Source: Macrolepiota albuminosa
Taxonomy: Eukaryota > Basidiomycota > Agaricomycetes > Agaricales > Agaricaceae
Assembly: GCA_027475525.1 (NCBI GenBank)
Contig: JAMWFC010000085.1
Location: 248,001 to 312,000, forward strand
Direction of reading: 5' to 3'
DNA length: 64,000 bases
Shown here: positions 32,373 through 43,471 of the stretch, one piece after another
How the letters are laid out: every line of letters begins with the position of its first letter
Numbering within the stretch: the stretch's first letter is position 1
Made by a program: the position numbers and the translations under genes
Notes under the pieces: generated by a model
The model's database searches: none
Told to the model about the DNA's origin: nothing
What the model saw: the letters and a program-made list of their open reading frames with translations, nothing else

Positions 32373-33700
32373 ATTGTGAGCTATCTGTGGCCACCAATAC
32401 CACCTCTGAATATGTTCCAATGTCTGTGCAGCACCAAAGTGCTCCACCAGAGCATGTGCCTAGTCTAATATACATATCACAATGGTTCATGCTTGGAGAA
32501 TGCAGGTTACTGCTAGTTCTTGATGGTTTTCCATCATGATTATACCATCAGGCCCTTGCCTGAATCATGGATGGTCATCATGGTTGCTGATTACCTTGAC
32601 AAATAGGGGGTCACATTCATATTCCTGCACCACTTCCTTATAGAAGTCATGCCTCCTTGACTACATCACTCTCAAAGTAGCAAGACAAGCAGTCTGCTAC
32701 TTTATTGAGTTTACCTTTAATGTAGGTGATATCAAATTGATACCTTGACATATAGTCAATCCACTGCTGCTGATGCAGTAACAAGTTATCAACCTTTAAA
32801 AGGTAGTTAGGGCATTACAGTCCCCAATTTGCATAACGTTGCTGATAAACGTGCTTATGATCGATGAAAACATGGTCTTGGGTTTGTCTTTGATGTGGAT
32901 GTGCACCTGCTTATATGCATCAGTAAGGTTGATCTTCAAGCAAAACTTCACTCAAGCCATGTCTTTCCAGATCACCTCTTAGTCTAATAAAGGAGTTATG
33001 TCTTTTATGGTGTTGTCATTGCACTGGCACACATCCAGAGCAGTACAAAGGATTTCATCCTTGTTTGGAATGCACAGTAATGGTGCAGTCTGAGCAGTGA
33101 TACATAGTGACCACCATTGAGCATTCAGATAGCAATTAGTCTTATCACATAGTTGCTCCTAGAGTGCATGTGGGCAGCATAGCAAGTGGTATTTGTACTG
33201 CTTGCTCTCATCTATGAGATGAATCTCATGGTTCATTTCCTACCATGGCAGGAGTTCCTCCTTAGTCTTATTGACCAAATTTGCAAATTCCTCCTGCCAT
33301 TGCTGACACAACTGAGAAATGTTGTCCTCAGGCTCATTGTCTTTTGTTTTCTTTTTTGACACATTAGGAGAAGTAATCCAACCATGTCCAATGGGAGACA
33401 AGGCTGCTATTTGTATTGCTTATATACAGCAAGCACCCAATTAACACTGTATCAGGTATGTGCAGCCTTAGCTGGAGTTTTGTTCTCACTGCCTTACAAG
33501 CCACAAGGATTTTCCCCTCACATCTAATCAAATATGCCATAGATACTTCATCTAAAGCTGGCTGACAATACTCTGGTACAATGGTTGTCTGTTGTTAGTG
33601 CACATTTTGTGTACAAGTGGCTGCCACCAGCTTGTTCCACTCCTGTGGCATTCAGGGGTCATAAGCCCAGTCATACTTAAGTAGAGGAGCTGGCTGCTTC
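32373..33700 (-). pseudogene. pol: GypD1 pol remnant (RT, RNase H, start of integrase)
   Basis: Minus-strand remnants: MPQEWNKLVA at about 33,640; KTKEELLPW and NHEIHLIDESKQYKYHL at about 33,200-33,290; LLCIPNKDEILCTALD at about 33,050; pieces of RT and RNase H; then GAAQTLEHIQRWYWWP of the integrase zinc domain at about 32,390-32,430. Many stops and lost CpG sites make it clearly dead. Confidence 0.75.
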
Positions 33701-33769
33701 TATAAAGACCATGTACTTATATTCTAAGGCTTCTGCCTCTCAGTTGCTATCTCTCAAGTCCTCCAACTT

Positions 33770-36650
33770 AGTTATTCTTGTTGTGGTTGTTTGACAAAGG
33801 CCAATCTATCATTACCACCAGGCACTCAGAGTTGCTGTTGCAACTGTAGTACTCATTTTCAAAGGTGTTGTTAAATATGTCCACTGTGACATACTTCTCC
33901 CCCTCTATGACTACACTCTTGGGCTCTGTGCCCAATGCCTTTTCTGGAGGCTCCTGGTCATCAATGGGCTGTTTAGCCTCAGAATCAGTAAATATATCTC
34001 CATCACTCCTACTTGCTGCTGCCATATATATGGCATGTATGTGGACTTGGAGTGTATACCTCTTCTTCTGCACTCCTGCCTGCATAGGATAGCTGGTAGT
34101 ATAGTGGCCTGGTTGACCACATGTAAAACATGTTCCCATCTGACCAGATGGGTTGGCCAGCTTGATTTCCAGCCTGGGTTTTGGACGTTCTCTGTCTGGG
34201 GCCTGCTCAGGGCATGGGCAGCTATGCCCTTGATTTTCAGCAGGGGCTCAGCATACCACAAACCATGTGGTGTGGTCATGGTCTATATCAGCCTTCTTGG
34301 CCAGGAAGGTCCTTATATGCTGACCTTGTGGAGGTGTCACAGCAGGTGTAGGTCACCTGCTTCTTCCCTTATAGCTACTACAATGCTCATAGTAGTTAGT
34401 AGTCTTAAGAGACTGCTTATATCTTATGGCATATGCCACAAACTTCTTGATGTCATTAACCTCCACAGATATCCTATCCTTGCAAATCAGGTAGTGGTAC
34501 ATGTCTGCTGTCATTTGCTGATTTGTCAGCATTAGTTGGGCTATGTCAGAGGACTCCTCCTTTCTTCCTTCTTTCACTTATCTCTTCACTCCCCTTTCAT
34601 TCATTCTTTTATTTCCTCTGACATTATCTTATTTTACTGTTTCTATTCTTTCAACACTATCTGTTAGTACTACTCTCAGCCCTTGAGATGCTCTGGTTCT
34701 TTAGCCACCATTCAGACAAGTGTGGGCCCTTCAGCACCACTTCCAGACCACTTACATAAGCTAGAGTTTGCCAAAGTTTGCTCCTTATTTGTGCAATTGT
34801 TTGTATAGAAAATTTTCAAGTTTTTAAGGGTTTGTTGTACTGTACAGTTGTTTCCCATGCTTCAGAGGCCCCATAAGTGTCCAACCTGACATAGAGAATT
34901 CCTAGACTTGTTCTCTTTAGATCTTCCTCTGCCAGGTGAGTAGTTATTATATTGTCAGTATATACTCTAATATACTTTGGATCTCCCTTTGCCAGCTGTG
35001 TGACTGAGCCACAGCCTTCAGAGGTCACCCTTATATCTGCTGGAATACAATCCAAGAATGTTTTGAGCATAGTGTACCCATCCAGGTACACTGCTATGTT
35101 CTGGGCATGGTCATCAAGAGTATCATAGAACCCTTGCACACCCAACTTTTTGGTGTACTTCATAGACTGGAAGTCCCACTTTGCTTCCTGTAACGTTGAA
35201 AGGTGTACAAATTTATTGTACAGTCCTGTAAGAATTCCCTTAAATATCTAGTCATACTGGACCCAGTTGACGTGCAATACTGTCAATCAAAACCAACTCA
35301 TGGCCTCTCCAGCCAAAAACTTAAGCAGAACAAAAATTTGTTCTCATTCCATATAGTCTCCACCATATAGACACATGGTGAGATGGGTGCACATGTCCAT
35401 TGCCCAGTCCACCAAGTCACTGAACTTGGATGCACCTAAGTAGGCTTAAATGTGCATACTGTCTGTATTATGCAGCTTCATTCCATCTGGTAACTGTAAG
35501 GTTACTCCCAAGGCATCATTGACTTTTTGATGAAGGTGGTCATGCATGGCTTTGCAATGCATATGTATGGCCTCTCACTGGCCTAGGAATCTAGTCACTA
35601 GATCAGCAGCTTTGGCAAACATCCTGAGCCTCCATGACTGAGGGTATAATTGTCTTCTTCTCAGAGAGTTGATTTAGGGTGTTTGTCCTGGCATTTACTA
35701 GAGACATCATGTCTTGTGGCACCATCTTGATCAAGGAAGTCTCCTTGATCATAATTGTTGCACTGTCCTGGTTCTGGAGAAGATTGATTCTTCTGGCCCT
35801 GCATTATGAATCAACGATGCATCTCATCAATAGGCTTGGTGCCCTCAAATACAATGCTCTGATTGTCAATAAGAGATTGTCTCTTAGTCCTAAAATTGCT
35901 ATTGTGCATCTGTTAATATGCAACTTGGTCACTCAACATTTCTGCCATTGGCACATGTAGCATTATAGATGCCTTGCTCTCCACCTTGCAAGCTATATTG
36001 GCTTGCCTATTCAGACCTGAAATATCTGTTCTAGGGTCTTGGTTATGCATGTAAGAGAGCTTCTCACACCACCCTTGTCCTGTTGGAGTATGAAATGTAC
36101 TCACTGGGTTTGCCTTAGGCACTTCCTGTACTGGTGCTAGTGCTTCCACTAGCTTGATTCTGATGTCTTGATTACAATGTGCTGAGCATTCCTTGGATGT
36201 TTGGCTCCAGGAGGTTGATACCTCCAATTGCCTTGCAGCCTTATACTGCAGATACATCTGGAGTTCTAAAAAGAGAACTCTCAGCATCAAATCAGTATAT
36301 TTAGTACTGAATACAATGGGCACTTTATGCTCTTGTTGCCTAAGTGCTACTATATGCACTAAAGCATAACACTCAAGTCATGTCTGGGCAGTGTATTTTA
36401 TCACCTCTGAGTATAAATCTCAGAACACCCACAAGTGCATGGTCTAAGCAGTTTTCAACCTCTGTTCCTCTGCTTCAGTGTCATTATCTGTAGAGGACTC
36501 AAGAGCCTCCTCAGGAAGATTATCGTCCTCTTTGTCCTTCTCTATAGTGGGAGTGCATGGGAAATGATCTTCCACAGTTTTTGCTTTGTGGTTTGCAGCC
36601 TTTTCCAGAACCTCCTCTATGCAGGCTTTTACTACTCTAGTAGGCATTGA
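33770..36650 (-). pseudogene. gag: GypD1 gag remnant
   Basis: Minus strand: an acidic N-terminal part (EKDKEDDNLPEEALESST, about 36,500), MHVPMAEML and DNQSIVFEGTKPIDEMHR (about 35,850), capsid pieces, a CCHC knuckle CFTCGQPGHYTTSY with the last Cys changed to Tyr (about 34,090-34,130), and the acidic linker before the protease. A GypB LTR lies inside (34,509-35,035). Aligned by order and motif with GypD2 gag. Confidence 0.7.
34509..35035 (-). mobile_element. GypB-family solo LTR in GypD1 gag, with 35 extra bases at one end
   Basis: The LTR proper is 34,544-35,035 (TGTCAGAGGACTCC to CCCTTATA on the plus strand). The target duplication TCTGC is found at 34,504-34,508 and 35,036-35,040, so 35 extra bases (34,509-34,543, also starting TGTCA) lie between the left target copy and the LTR. 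CpG-poor and old. Confidence 0.75.
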
Positions 36651-37040
36651 GCCTACTGCAGCCCATCTGGCCCCAGTATTTCAGTTTGGGGGCATATATA
36701 ACCCAGCCCATATCAATGACTTTGGTGACTTCTGAGGTGCCCAGGATGCCTGTCAACTGTCTGGCCTTGTCAGGGGGCCCTTTAAAAGCCAGCCAGCTAG
36801 ACCATCAAGGTCCTCCTGACAGCTGCATAACTGGAGAAGTTAATCCTTCTGGCATTTTATCCTATAGCTGTTGCTGGCCCTCATGATGTGAGCTCTCAGC
36901 TCTCCAGGCCTCATTCTCATTTCCAGACAGGTCAGTGCTCTGACCTCAATCTCAAGCCTTGGGCTCTGCTTAGCCCACAATAGATGCCTGTGCATCCTGT
37001 GTATCTACTGGGTCACCCCATAGGTTGTGCCCATGCTATT

Positions 37041-37270
37041 TATCAACCCATTCCTGAAAAGACTTTTTTTTCAGATAGCTAGGAACAGTAGTGCCAGTGG
37101 TTAGGACTATCTTGCTATCAATAGCCCTTTAGACTTTTTCTTGCCATATATAATTTATCAACCCATTCCTGAAAAGACTTTTTTTTCAGATAGCTAGGAA
37201 TAGTAGTGCCAGTGGTTAGGACTATCTTGCTATCAATAGCCCTTTAGACTTTTTCTTGCCATATATAATT
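37041..37270. repeat. 115-bp tandem duplication
   Basis: Two copies with period 115 (TATCAACCCATTCCTGAAAAG at 37,041 and 37,156) differing at a few bases (AGGAACAG versus AGGAATAG). Unlike the other duplications the period is not 77 and the copies differ, so this may be a real duplication. Confidence 0.85.
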
Positions 37271-37470
37271 TTCCAGAGTTGCACAGCATCCTCTAATCAT
37301 TGTGTGGCCAATTTGCCTACAAAAGTGGCAAAGGCCCAGATGTGGAGACATAAGTGGGTTGGTCAGCAGCAAGATTGGTGGTAATCAGTCTCAATTTGTA
37401 TCATTGTAGAGGCAACAGCAGCAGTAATAGTGGCATTCGGATCTTCTTTCTTAATGAAGTTGGCAATGGC

Positions 37471-37624
37471 AGGCAGAATGAAGATGATACTATTGGTTTG
37501 TTCCAGAGATGGGCTTGTTTTGGCATGCTGCATGCCAACACTGGTGCAGGCAGAATGAAGATGATACTATTGGTTTGTTCCAGAGATGGGCTTGTTTTGG
37601 CATGCTGCATGCCAACACTGGTGT
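37471..37624. repeat. 77-bp tandem duplication
   Basis: Copies 37,471-37,547 and 37,548-37,624 begin AGGCAGAATGAAGATG, period 77. Probable assembly artefact. Confidence 0.92.
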
Positions 37625-37661
37625 CTGTACCTTTGAGAACCTATTTGCCTGCTTCAAAGAC

Positions 37662-38461
37662 TGTCAGGGGACTCCTCATTCCTTTCTTCTTTCACTCTTT
37701 ATTTCTTCACTCTCCTTTCATTCACTTTCTTATTTCTTCTGTCATTCTCTCATTTTACTGTTTCTACTCTTTTAACACTATCTGTTAATACTATTCTCAG
37801 CCCTTGAGGTGCTCTGGTTCTTTAGCTACCATTCAGACAAGTGTGGGCTCTTCAGCACCACTTCCAGACCACTTATATAAGCTGGAGTTTGCCTTTCTGA
37901 CTTCCAAAGTCTGAAGTTTTCCTGCCTTTTTTGTACAGTTATTTATTTAGGCAATTTTTGAGTTTTTAAAGTTTTGTTGTACTATACAGTCATTTCACAT
38001 GCTTCAGAGGCCCCAGAAGCATCCAACATGGCATAGGAAATCTTTTTACTTATTCTCTTTGAATCTCCCTGTTGGACTTTGGTGGCCCTCCCTTTCCAAT
38101 ATCACACTGACACTCTTCACACAGGGTCGACAAAACACAATATCACCTGCTGTCATGACATAAACAATGGCCCATTGTCCACCTTATGTATATATACTTA
38201 GATATTCCATAAATGCACTCTCAGTCTTTTATATTGAGCTGAGGGTGAGTAACAACTTATTATCATATATATGACACAATACTAACTGGACCATAGAATA
38301 ATAGTTATATATTGTTCTTAGTCTTACACTAGCCAATTTCTAACACTTCCTCTGCCAGGTGAGTAGTTATCACAATATTGTCAGTATATATTCTAATACA
38401 CTTTGGATCTCCCTCTGCCAGCTGTGTGACTGAGCCATAGCCTCCAGAGGTCACCTTTACA
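37662..38461 (-). mobile_element. GypB-family LTR carrying a copia-like solo LTR
   Basis: The plus strand opens TGTCAGGGGACTCC and closes ACCTTTACA. Subtracting the insertion at 38,070-38,345 and one 5-bp repeat leaves 519 bp, matching the 518-bp family length. No matching target repeat was seen (AAGAC against GTATG). CpG-poor and old. Confidence 0.8.
38070..38345. mobile_element. Copia-like solo LTR (276 bp)
   Basis: Opens TGTTGGACTTTGG and closes TTTCTAACA, flanked by CTCCC and CTTCC (5-bp target repeat with one change). It shares end sequence and the internal CTCAGTC...CTGAGGGTGAG segment with the LTR at 59,537-59,847. TGTTGG...CTAACA ends with 5-bp repeats are usual for Ty1/copia LTRs; the superfamily is inferred. 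Confidence 0.7.
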
Positions 38462-39590
38462 GTATGTGGAAAAGACATCAAGAGAGTATGTAACTAATAA
38501 TGCCAAAATGTGATGAACTGGAAAATTTTATAAGGTAGCTCCAATGGTTCCACAATCCTGCCATCCATTCAACTCACTAAGTGGTGCCAGGTGGCAGATC
38601 ACAACACTAAATTATCAGTTCATCAAACCTGCTGTCTGCCCAATCTGCTAAGCAATGTCAGGCACTAAATTGAGATGCTAAGTGCTGTCAGATGCCAAGG
38701 TCAAATGCCAAGCTGTCCATTACTTATGATAGATCATCAATTCTGTTACTAAGCACTGTCATTAATGACTGATGCTATTGATGTGCTGATTCTGTATGAG
38801 GTCCTATCATTGTATGACCTCAGTGGTTAGAATTGGCAGGGGTGTTGAGCCCCAGCATGATTGCCATGCTGATCTAATCCATTGCTCATGCACTATGGAA
38901 AGTCATGCTTTCTGAAAATACTGGTCTGATTGTGGAGGGGTTAGAGTCATGGAGCCTTAGCCAGCAATACCAGGAAAGCATTGCTGAGAGCAGAAGGGTT
39001 TAGAAATTGGAAAGACATGTTTATGGCAGATAACAATAGACTTACATGTAGGAAGTAGTATGAACTCCAAAGGATCAAATTGTAGTAAAGTGGCTACAAG
39101 GTGTAACTGGCATGCTTGAAAAGGCATCAGGCCAAAATAGCTGAATGAGTGTCTGTAATTACCATACTTTTGCATACTGCAGAAGCTAGGACATAAGGAA
39201 TCATGATGTATATCATATAAAAATAGCTCCTTGTGAAATAAAAAGACTCCTTCTCCTCCTCTAGTATCAGTAGAACATCAGAAATAACCAGACACCCTTA
39301 CTTGATCAGGAGGTCATTTACAAAGATATTGCTCAAATGAAGGTCAGGTCACAACCCCTTTGAACAACTTTTCCAAGTCTAATAAGTTGCCCTGGAAACA
39401 AAGGATGTGAAAATAGTGATATATTTGATTAATTTGTTACTAGCTCAGATATCTTGGATTTATATACATTGAGATTGTTACTACAAATAAGCGAGTCAGG
39501 AAGTAGAAAACAACGTTACAACAGCTTTGGTTTCAATGTTTGGTGTGAAAAAAAAAACAATTCAGGAACTTGAGTCGTGTTAAATCCATA
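38462..39590. other. Decayed sequence without recognisable gene
   Basis: AT-rich, CpG-poor sequence with no open frame above about 75 codons and no motif I recognise. Probably old transposon or pseudogene remains between the LTR and the FAD oxidase fragment. Confidence 0.6.
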
Positions 39591-39596
39591 TGTCTG

Positions 39597-39985
39597 GTTC
39601 AATGCTCCACCCCTTGCTGAAAACTTTCTTTGGGTCATACTTTGCCTTCAGCTTCCTCAACTTGAAAAGGTTTGTGCCCCATACTTTCTTAGAAGGCATA
39701 GTTTGAGGGCTCAGAGCAAAGCCTGGAGGAGTAATGAGAGGCTTTTTTGTCTTCTTTATTTGTGCTTGTCAAACAAGATTGCTAATACTGGAGGCCCACT
39801 TGGCGACTTTAGCGTCTTGAGACAAGTTGGTATATCTATTGTAAGAAAACAAAAGGATAAATCCAACAGAAATAGTCACAGTTGAAAGTTTGTCAGAACT
39901 AACCTTGAGATGGTAACCACATAATAATGCTTCTCCCTTGTCCCAAATGCCATGACCTCAACCTTTCTCTCAGCAAGTTTATCTC
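39597..39985 (-). pseudogene. C-terminal fragment of a berberine-bridge-type FAD-linked oxidase
   Basis: Minus-strand pieces read [17 protein letters not shown] (about 39,910-39,960), an intron-like GTTAGT...TTACAATAG, then YTNLSQDAKVAKWASSISNL (about 39,785-39,845), a second intron-like gap, and KKVWGTNLFKLRKLKAKYDP with KKVFSKGWSIEPD (about 39,605-39,700). The last motif is the typical end of BBE-domain flavin oxidases (vanillyl-alcohol-oxidase fold), which oxidise alcohols, sugars or alkaloids with covalent FAD. The FAD-binding part is missing: sequence stops at about 39,985 where GypB2 begins. It is the only recognisable host gene remnant in the window. The intron-like gaps argue for genomic DNA and not a retrocopy. 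Confidence 0.65.
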
Positions 39986-40761
39986 TATTGAGGAGTGGCA
40001 ACATTTCCTTGAGGGTGCCAGGCATAAATTCAAGGTGTGGACTGATTACAAGAACTTAGAGTACTTTTGAACGGCCAAGAAACTTAACTGCCAACAGGCT
40101 CAATAGTCCTTGTATCTGGCCAACTTTGACTTTTCTCTGCATCACAAACCCAGATGAAGCATGGGCAAGCCAGACACGCTTTCTAGGCAAGCAGACCATG
40201 GTTCAGGAGCTAGTGACAATGACAATATTGTACTCCTGAAGCCAGAACTATTTGCCATCCATGCTCTAGAAGGTGTGGTTGGCCAGGGAGAAGAAGTGAG
40301 CATTCTTTGAGACATCCAACAAGGTAACTGAGAGGGCACTCAAGAAGATCTGGTAGTCAAGGCTGCCATGGCCTTGCATGCTTGAGAGAAAACTGGAGTG
40401 AAGTCTGTCCACACTAACAAGTGGTCTTTGGAAAATGGTTTTCTCACCTTTCAGGGACGCATTTATGTTCCCAACCTGCCAGACCTCCAGAGGCAGATTG
40501 TGGAGCAGCATCATGACTTTCAAGTTGCAGGACATCCTGGCAGATGGAAGACACTGGAGCTGGTCTCACAGAATTACTGGTGGCCTCAAATGTCATGATA
40601 TATTGGCTCTTACACCTCTATCTGTGACCTTTGCCTTTGAACTAAGCCTCATTGTCAGCCTCCTATGGGACAGCTTCATCCATTGCCTATTTCAGCTGAG
40701 CGTTGAAGTGTGGCCTTGGTAGACTTCATTGTTGAGTTACCAGACTCTCATGAATATGATG
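39986..40761 (+). pseudogene. pol: GypB2 pol remnant: RNase H end and integrase N-terminal half
   Basis: Aligns base by base with B1 45,680-46,520. Readable pieces: [12 protein letters not shown] RNase H end, then the integrase zinc region (IVEQHHDFQVAGHPGRWKT, NYWWPQMS) and the start of the DDE core (VALVDFIVELPDSHEYD). Several stops and C-to-T or G-to-A changes relative to B1. Confidence 0.85.
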
Positions 40762-41523
40762 TGTCACGACCCCTCCCCTCCAGGTCCACCCCGGGACACC
40801 CCCGGAACCCCATCCGGGACTCTTTCTCTGACCCCACAAACATGCTCCACCATCACACCTACCAACACTGCCATCACACGCATCAAAGGCTGCCATCACT
40901 TGGCACCCCTGGGAACCCCACATCATGGACCCCGGGATCAACCACCATCAAACCACAATCAATGATTGGATCACGCTACCTGCTTCTGGGCCATCACGCA
41001 TCACACATCATGACTTCAATTGATTGCATGCCCCACACATGTGATCCTGGTATACAGTCCCCCTCCCGCTACCTGGAACTTATCTCAGACACTCCGGAAC
41101 CCCAGAGATCCAGACTCGGCCCCGTAGTACTTATAGCATAGTTTTCCGTTGTATTTGCCAGTCTTGATATTAACTTGAATTGTTGCATGCCCTTTGCTTG
41201 ACTGGTACGTGCTAACTGGCATGCTTTGACTGGCATGCTTGAATAACTGCGTGCTCTGAGTTTGGTACGCACTCACAACTTACAATTTATCAACCTGGTC
41301 TCATCTTAGAACCTCCGGTTCCTGACTCGACCCCCACCCAACCCTCAGCCTCTAAACCCAAAACCTCCGGATCAAATTCCCTTCTCTGGGATAACCTCCT
41401 GTCTGTGTCTTAAACCCCAGAGTCCTAGCCCTGGAGTTCCAGACACCTGAGTATCTGTAGATCAAGTCCGCCTTGTAAGGGTGTTGCTTTCCTGGAAAGC
41501 CCCTGATTCAGCGGAACCTGACA
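40762..41523 (+). mobile_element. GypA-family solo LTR in GypB2 integrase
   Basis: 762 bp from TGTCACGACCCCTCC to GCGGAACCTGACA, with the perfect 5-bp target duplication TGATG at 40,757-40,761 and 41,524-41,528. It interrupts the integrase reading ...SHEYD/AIMVVVDL. Its CG-to-TG changes relative to 9,612-10,381 show that it is older than GypA. Confidence 0.95.
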
Positions 41524-41573
41524 TGATGCAATCATGGTGGTAGTGGATCTCTGTGTCAGGGGACCCCTCATGA

Positions 41574-42091
41574 TGTCAGGGGACCCCTCATTCCTTTCTT
41601 CTTTCACTCCTTATTTCTTCACTCTCCTTTCATTCACTTCCTTATTTCTTCTACCATTCTCTCATTTTGCTGTTACTACTTCTTCAACACTATCTGTTGG
41701 TACTATTCTCAACCTTTGAGGTGCTCTGGTTCTTTAGCTATCACTCAGACAAGTGTGGGCTCTTCAGCACCGCTCCAGGCTGCTTAGATAAGCCGGAGTT
41801 TGCCTTTCTGACTTCTAAAGTCCGGAGTTTTCCTCCCTTGTTTGCACACTTGTTTGGTTAGTCAATTTTCGAGTTTTTAAGGTTTTGTTGTACTGTACAG
41901 TTGTTTCCCACGCTTCAGAGGCCCCAGAAGCGTCCAACCTGGCATAGGAAATCCCCAGACTTGTTCTCTTTGGATCTCCCTCTGCCAGGTGAGTAGCTAC
42001 CTTGATATTGTCAGTATATATTCTAATACACTTTGGATCTCCCTCTGCCAGCTGTGTGACTGAGCCACAGCCTCTAGAGGTCGCCCTTACA
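41574..42091 (-). repeat. GypB1 left LTR, apparently flipped
   Basis: 518 bp; its complement matches the right LTR with few differences (for example CAAGG/CAAGA and TTTCCTATG/TTCCCTATG). Followed directly by GCAGAACAAGTCTC, which does not look like a primer-binding site. Confidence 0.85.
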
Positions 42092-42205
42092 GCAGAACAA
42101 GTCTCTACATTTCGGTCTGGGAGCCCCCTTCAGCCTGCTTGAGCCCTCTCTTGCCCCTTTAGGTCTCTCCCCCACTGGATTACTCCCTGCCCCTCTGTTG
42201 CTTCT

Positions 42206-43471
42206 ATGACCCAACCAGCCCCCTCAGACACTCCCCTGGACGCTTCTGCCCCTCAGGATGATGCCTGGGGTCGCTTGCTTGCTCTGGAGACTCAGGTGCA
42301 GACCACTCAAGCTTCCCTCACCCTCCACACCACCGAACTTGCTGGATTACGTCAGGCCACAGACACTATCTCCCATTCCCTTCAGGCCCTCTTAGAGCGC
42401 CTCCCTCTCACTCCTACCCCTCTCCAGGCACCTCCAGTTAGGGCTGGCACACCCCCAGTCCCTTGCTTTGGGGCCTCCCCCCCAGTTCATGCCAATATTC
42501 CTCGCCCAGCACTCCCAGACGCATTCAATGGTGACCGAGTGATAGGCGAGCGTTTCCTGCAGTCCTGCATCACCTATATTCAGCTCAGTGGTGAGGCTTT
42601 CCCCTCTGACGCTCTCAAAATCGCTTGGGTTCTTTCTTACATGAAGTCTGGGCAAGCTTCAACATACGCGCTACGAGTCTTTCGACGTCCTGGAGGAGTA
42701 GAGAGTTTTGGAAGTTGGGATCAGTTTGAGAAGGAGTTTCGGACAGAGTTCTTCCCCTTGGACCCTGCTAAGGTGGCAGCCCTCACTCTCCGAGATCCTC
42801 ATCGATATGGGCAGGGGAAGCAGACCCTAGATGAGTACATCGACTCCTTCAGAGCTCTTGCTGAACAGGCCTGTTATCCGGATGGTCTTCAGCTCTGTCT
42901 CACCTTCCGAGATGGCCTCCTTCCCTCTCTCATGGATTGGATCGACAGCATGGCTGAGGGACGACCTGATGACACGAGTATCGAGACCTGGTATCAGGTA
43001 GCACGTGATCAGTGGCAGCTCATGGAGTTACGACGTGAGCTCCACCGTGGAACTGCCCCTCGCTCCACTCCACAGGCATCCTTTTCTGCTTGTCATCCCA
43101 TCCAGCCTTCCCTTCCATTTTGTGCTCCACCCCCAGCTCAGGTACCTGCAGCACGTCCTCTTCCTTTTGGAGTACCTATGGATGTCGATGCCTCTCGTCA
43201 ACGTTCCTCCCTTCCTCTCCTCTGCCGTCGCTGTGGAAAGCCTGGTCACTTCGCTCGGTATTGTCCCCAGGGGTTAGAGGTGCGCTATCTCTCAGCTTCA
43301 GAGCAGGAGGAGCTCCTTCTCCAGCTCCTTGCTGCCCGAGACGTTCGAGGAAACCCCTCCCCAGATGTACAGACTGAAGCAGAACCCCTGGAGGAGTCCT
43401 TGGGTCCTGTGGAAGCTGTAGCAGAACCATCGGATGGGTCCTTTGGTTCGGCAGGGGAGGGTTTTCAATAG
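42206..43471 (+). CDS. gag: GypB1 gag protein, intact
   Basis: Uninterrupted 421-residue frame from ATG 42,206. Residues about 30-80 form a helical, Leu/Thr-rich N-terminal segment. The capsid core (about 95-270) contains ALPDAFNGDRVIGERFLQSC, AWVLSYMKSGQASTYALRVF and a YIDSFRALAEQACYPDG segment. A CCHC zinc knuckle CRRCGKPGHFARYC (C-x2-C-x4-H-x4-C, about residues 339-352) binds element RNA, and an acidic tail follows. It builds the cytoplasmic particle and packages GypB RNA. The pol ATG lies 8 nt after the gag stop in another frame, so pol is probably made by re-initiation or frameshifting. No stop or duplication interrupts it, unlike GypA gag. Confidence 0.92.
   Translation: MTQPAPSDTPLDASAPQDDAWGRLLALETQVQTTQASLTLHTTELAGLRQATDTISHSLQALLERLPLTPTPLQAPPVRAGTPPVPCFGASPPVHANIPRPALPDAFNGDRVIGERFLQSCITYIQLSGEAFPSDALKIAWVLSYMKSGQASTYALRVFRRPGGVESFGSWDQFEKEFRTEFFPLDPAKVAALTLRDPHRYGQGKQTLDEYIDSFRALAEQACYPDGLQLCLTFRDGLLPSLMDWIDSMAEGRPDDTSIETWYQVARDQWQLMELRRELHRGTAPRSTPQASFSACHPIQPSLPFCAPPPAQVPAARPLPFGVPMDVDASRQRSSLPLLCRRCGKPGHFARYCPQGLEVRYLSASEQEELLLQLLAARDVRGNPSPDVQTEAEPLEESLGPVEAVAEPSDGSFGSAGEGFQ

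Larger units (their letters stand above)
32193..37661 (-). mobile_element. GypD1: old, CpG-depleted Ty3/gypsy copy
   Basis: Minus-strand remnants of the D family: gag N-terminal part (37,661-36,450), gag (36,360-33,770, split by a GypB LTR), pre-RT and RT (about 33,700-32,830), RNase H and integrase zinc region (about 32,750-32,373), then a jump straight into the extra gene (32,372-32,205). Protease sequence and most of the integrase are missing, so there are internal deletions. Hardly any CG dinucleotides remain across the block. Confidence 0.75.
36651..37661 (-). pseudogene. GypD1 gag N-terminal region, decayed
   Basis: Minus-strand pieces such as VTKVIDMGWVIYAPKLKYWG and KLATQ-LEDAVQLWKIIYG are readable between stops. 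A 115-bp tandem duplication (37,041/37,156) and a 77-bp one (37,471-37,624) lie inside. Placement in gag is by position only; the family of this segment was not recognised. Confidence 0.4.
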
